From Chloroflexota bacterium (GTDB taxonomy: Bacteria > Chloroflexota > Dehalococcoidia > SZUA-161), in contig JAJYLC010000013.1 in assembly GCA_021787935.1 (NCBI GenBank), positions 1-37,490 on the forward strand: DNA of 37,490 bases. The letters run 5' to 3'. Shown here piece by piece: positions 35,687 through 37,490 of this stretch (position 1 is its first letter; each line of letters begins with the position of its first letter). The notes beneath the pieces were generated by a model. That model made no database searches. It was not told the DNA's origin and worked only from the letters and a program-made list of their open reading frames with translations. Both the position numbers and the translations under genes were made by a program.

Positions 35687-36418
35687 ATGTCCACCAAATA
35701 TTACATCGGCACCAGCGGCTGGCACTACGAACACTGGAAAGGGCGGTTCTATCCCACCGGCCTGCCCAAATCGAAGTGGCTGGAGTTCTATGCCCGCAGC
35801 TTCAGCACGGTTGAGCTTAACAACAGCTTCTATCACCTGCCTTCGGAAAAGGTGTTCGCTAACTGGCGCGACTCCTCGCCGCAGGGCTTCGTCTATGCGG
35901 TGAAGGTGAGCCGCTTTATCACGCATATCAAGAAGCTGAGGAACGTGGAGGAAGCGCTGGAGAAGTTTCTGGAGAGGGCGAAGCTGCTCGGCGAGAAGCT
36001 GGGGCCGCTGCTATATCAGCTTCCTCCCAATATGCACCGCAACGACTCTGTGCTGGAGGCATTTCTGAAGATGCTGCCTAGTGAGTTAAGCCACGTTTTC
36101 GAGTTCCGTCACGAGTCCTGGCTGGACAAAGGGGTGTTCGACCTGCTGCGGCGCTACAATGGGGGTTTCTGCATCTACGACATGCCTGACTTTACTACGC
36201 CTCTGGAGGCCACTGCTGATTTCGTCTACGTCCGCTTCCACGGCAGCGCCTGGCTTTACGGCGGCTCTTACTCAGATGAGGAACTGGACGAGTGGGCCAA
36301 GGATATCTCAAAGCTGGCGCGGGGCAAAAAAGCTGTCTATGTTTATTTCAACAATGATGCCGAGGCCTTCGCGGTGCAGAACGCTCTGACGCTAGGGCAA
36401 AAACTGAAGGTAACATGA
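35687..36418 (+). CDS. DUF72 (YecE-like) protein
   Basis: A 243-residue TIM-barrel-like protein of the DUF72 family. It begins YYIGTSGWHYEHWKGRFYP, the signature of the family, followed by FSTVELNNSFYHLPS and, later, FVYVRFHGS. The length is normal. No catalytic function has been shown for the family that I can name with confidence. It lies 114 bases after the helicase gene, with a repeat in the gap, on the same strand, and is convergent with the DUF5131 gene only 16 bases away. Confidence 0.93.
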   Translation: MSTKYYIGTSGWHYEHWKGRFYPTGLPKSKWLEFYARSFSTVELNNSFYHLPSEKVFANWRDSSPQGFVYAVKVSRFITHIKKLRNVEEALEKFLERAKLLGEKLGPLLYQLPPNMHRNDSVLEAFLKMLPSELSHVFEFRHESWLDKGVFDLLRRYNGGFCIYDMPDFTTPLEATADFVYVRFHGSAWLYGGSYSDEELDEWAKDISKLARGKKAVYVYFNNDAEAFAVQNALTLGQKLKVT

Positions 36419-36434
36419 GGTAGGGAAATCTATT

Positions 36435-37208
36435 TCAAACAGTCACCATTTGAACAGAGAACAAATCGCGTTTGCTTTCTTCGTTGGTTTTGTTATTGGT
36501 CATCGCGGGGATTTCATCCCAAGTCCGCCCTTCAAGTAATCGTCCAGCCTTCTTTTTGTTTACACCTCCCCACTGCTTAAAGAAGAAAGGCACTTTCGCT
36601 CTTTGACACTGATTGCGAATGTCGGTCACCCATGGTGCTTGCATTACTCTCGCTCTCGGACCGGATTCACCTCCTACGATTACCCAGTCTATTTCTTCTA
36701 AGGCGAGACCGGGTATTGGCCCAAGTAATGGCTCAAGCGAGAGGAACTTTATGCTTGCTCCAGTTTTTCGAAGGTGCTCGATTCTGTAACTATAGTTCTG
36801 ATTTTCAACGCTTACACCAACCCAGATGTGCGGCATCCATTGTAGATGGGGACTCAAGTCGAGCAACCTTTTAGATCTCTTGGTTAGGATCTGAAAGCGA
36901 TGCCAGTTGGCACGTTGCATAGTATCGAATACGCGAAAGATAAATTCATCTGGCACATCATCGTGGAACAAATCGCTCATTGAATCAACAAAAATGGTCA
37001 ATGGCTTTCTCCAGTAAAGCGGAAGTTCGATTAGATTTTCATGCAGTGCAAGTCGGAAACCGTTAACGTAATTGGGATGCCCTATTCCTTGTAGCCGTAA
37101 GGCCATGCGCTCAGCGTAGCAATTATTGCATCCTGGACTGATTTTGGTGCAGCCTGTTACCGCGTTCCAAGTTGCATCGGTCCACTCTATATTTGAAGCT
37201 AATGCCAT
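36435..37208 (-). CDS. DUF5131 three-Cys protein (phage Gp37/Gp68 family)
   Basis: A 257-residue protein with Cys20, Cys27 and Cys30 in CTKISPGCNNCYA, a radical-SAM-like three-cysteine motif. Other family signatures are IFVDSMSDLFHDDVPDEFI, IWVGVSVENQ, FLSLEPLLGPI and WVIVGGESGPRAR. The family is known from phages and bacteria as Gp37/Gp68, and it is regularly found beside TcmP, as here. It overlaps the upstream gene by 10 bases, so translation is coupled. If the cluster is a true [4Fe-4S] site, a radical reaction on an unknown substrate is likely. It is AT-rich relative to its neighbours. Confidence 0.9.
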   Translation of the reverse strand: MALASNIEWTDATWNAVTGCTKISPGCNNCYAERMALRLQGIGHPNYVNGFRLALHENLIELPLYWRKPLTIFVDSMSDLFHDDVPDEFIFRVFDTMQRANWHRFQILTKRSKRLLDLSPHLQWMPHIWVGVSVENQNYSYRIEHLRKTGASIKFLSLEPLLGPIPGLALEEIDWVIVGGESGPRARVMQAPWVTDIRNQCQRAKVPFFFKQWGGVNKKKAGRLLEGRTWDEIPAMTNNKTNEESKRDLFSVQMVTV

Positions 37209-37490
37209 TTATGTGCCTCTAGTTTGCGATATTTGTCAAAAATGTCCATTACTATATTATGAGCTAATTCTTGCTGGGAAGCAAAGAAAAGATAGTATAC
37301 GATAGCGCCTTTTGAATTCCTCATGGGCAATGGTTTTGAAACATGCTTGAATTTCGCCACCTCTTGAAGACGTTCCTTAAAGGCTAAAGCTATAGTCTCG
37401 TTAGACTCTTTTATTTCCCAGCCAAAGAAATTGCCCTGAGTATTGTAAGCGATTTGTCTCCAAGATTCGTCACCCCAGTACGCATTCATT
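37199..37490 (-). CDS. tcmP: Three-Cys-motif partner protein TcmP, C-terminal part
   Basis: The last 97 or so residues of a longer protein; the start lies beyond the window end. The segment KPLPMRNSKGAIVYYLFFAS followed by a C-terminal DIFDKYR is the characteristic end of TcmP, a family named for its constant pairing with DUF5131. Its stop overlaps the DUF5131 start by 10 bases. The function of the pair is not established. Confidence 0.82.
   Translation of the reverse strand, partial: MNAYWGDESWRQIAYNTQGNFFGWEIKESNETIALAFKERLQEVAKFKHVSKPLPMRNSKGAIVYYLFFASQQELAHNIVMDIFDKYRKLEAHKWH

Noticed and set aside
1-37490. tRNA or rRNA genes
   Set aside because: No segment with a tRNA T-arm and matching acceptor stem, and no rRNA-like sequence, was found by eye; a dedicated tRNA search would settle it.

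Overview
The window looks like the chromosome of an anaerobic Chloroflexota bacterium, probably of the Dehalococcoidia. This is inferred from family content, not from a search: rpoB-rpoC with a coiled-coil insertion in the RpoC clamp, a MEDS-domain sensor kinase, a corrinoid/folate methyl-transfer operon with its RACo activase, a probable selenocysteine flavoprotein, and many short palindromic intergenic repeats of a GTAGGGGCG...CGCCCCTAC type. Most of the DNA is moderately GC-rich. Three stretches look more AT-rich and hold accessory genes (16.3-17.9 kb, 30.9-32.8 kb and 36.4-37.5 kb).

Layout. 0.2-0.6 kb: a GNAT acetyltransferase on the minus strand, divergent from rpoB. 1.0-8.7 kb: rpoB and rpoC, overlapping by one base and closed by a strong terminator. 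8.9-14.5 kb: a signalling operon made of a large MEDS/PAS/GAF histidine kinase, a single-domain response regulator, and a receiver-PAS-histidine kinase hybrid. 14.6-16.1 kb: a GlcD-type FAD oxidase (minus). 16.2-18.2 kb: an island bounded by perfect 47-bp inverted repeats, carrying an EVE/PUA-like protein fused to a PD-(D/E)XK-like nuclease and a small two-CxxC protein. 18.3-21.5 kb: valS behind a promoter and a roughly 400-nt structured leader. 21.5-22.1 kb: a small zinc-ribbon gene with its own near-consensus promoter and long leader. 22.1-23.4 kb: a membrane-anchored HEWLH metallopeptidase-like protein (minus). 23.5-24.9 kb: a CoA-disulfide reductase-like flavoprotein whose catalytic Cys codon is TGA, followed at once by a SECIS-like hairpin. 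25.0-25.6 kb: a divergent PlsY-like membrane protein and a relic of a second reductase 3' end. 25.8-30.6 kb: a four-gene methyl-transfer operon on the minus strand (RACo activase, corrinoid protein, UroD-family methyltransferase, pterin-dependent methyltransferase). The activase appears to start at an AUA codon. 31.0-32.8 kb: a protein of unknown function with a C-terminal T5orf172 GIY-YIG domain. 33.0-36.4 kb: DUF503, an MrfA/YprA-type helicase and a DUF72 protein. 36.4-37.5 kb: a DUF5131 three-Cys protein and the 3' part of its TcmP partner, cut by the window end.

How they work together. The methyl-transfer operon is self-contained: a substrate methyltransferase passes a methyl group to the corrinoid protein, the pterin enzyme moves it to tetrahydrofolate, and RACo reactivates oxidised corrinoid. 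The signalling operon encodes phosphotransfer parts but no DNA-binding output. The most unusual points are the recoded TGA, the AUA start, the inverted-repeat-bounded EVE-nuclease island, and the uncharacterised TcmP/DUF5131 pair.
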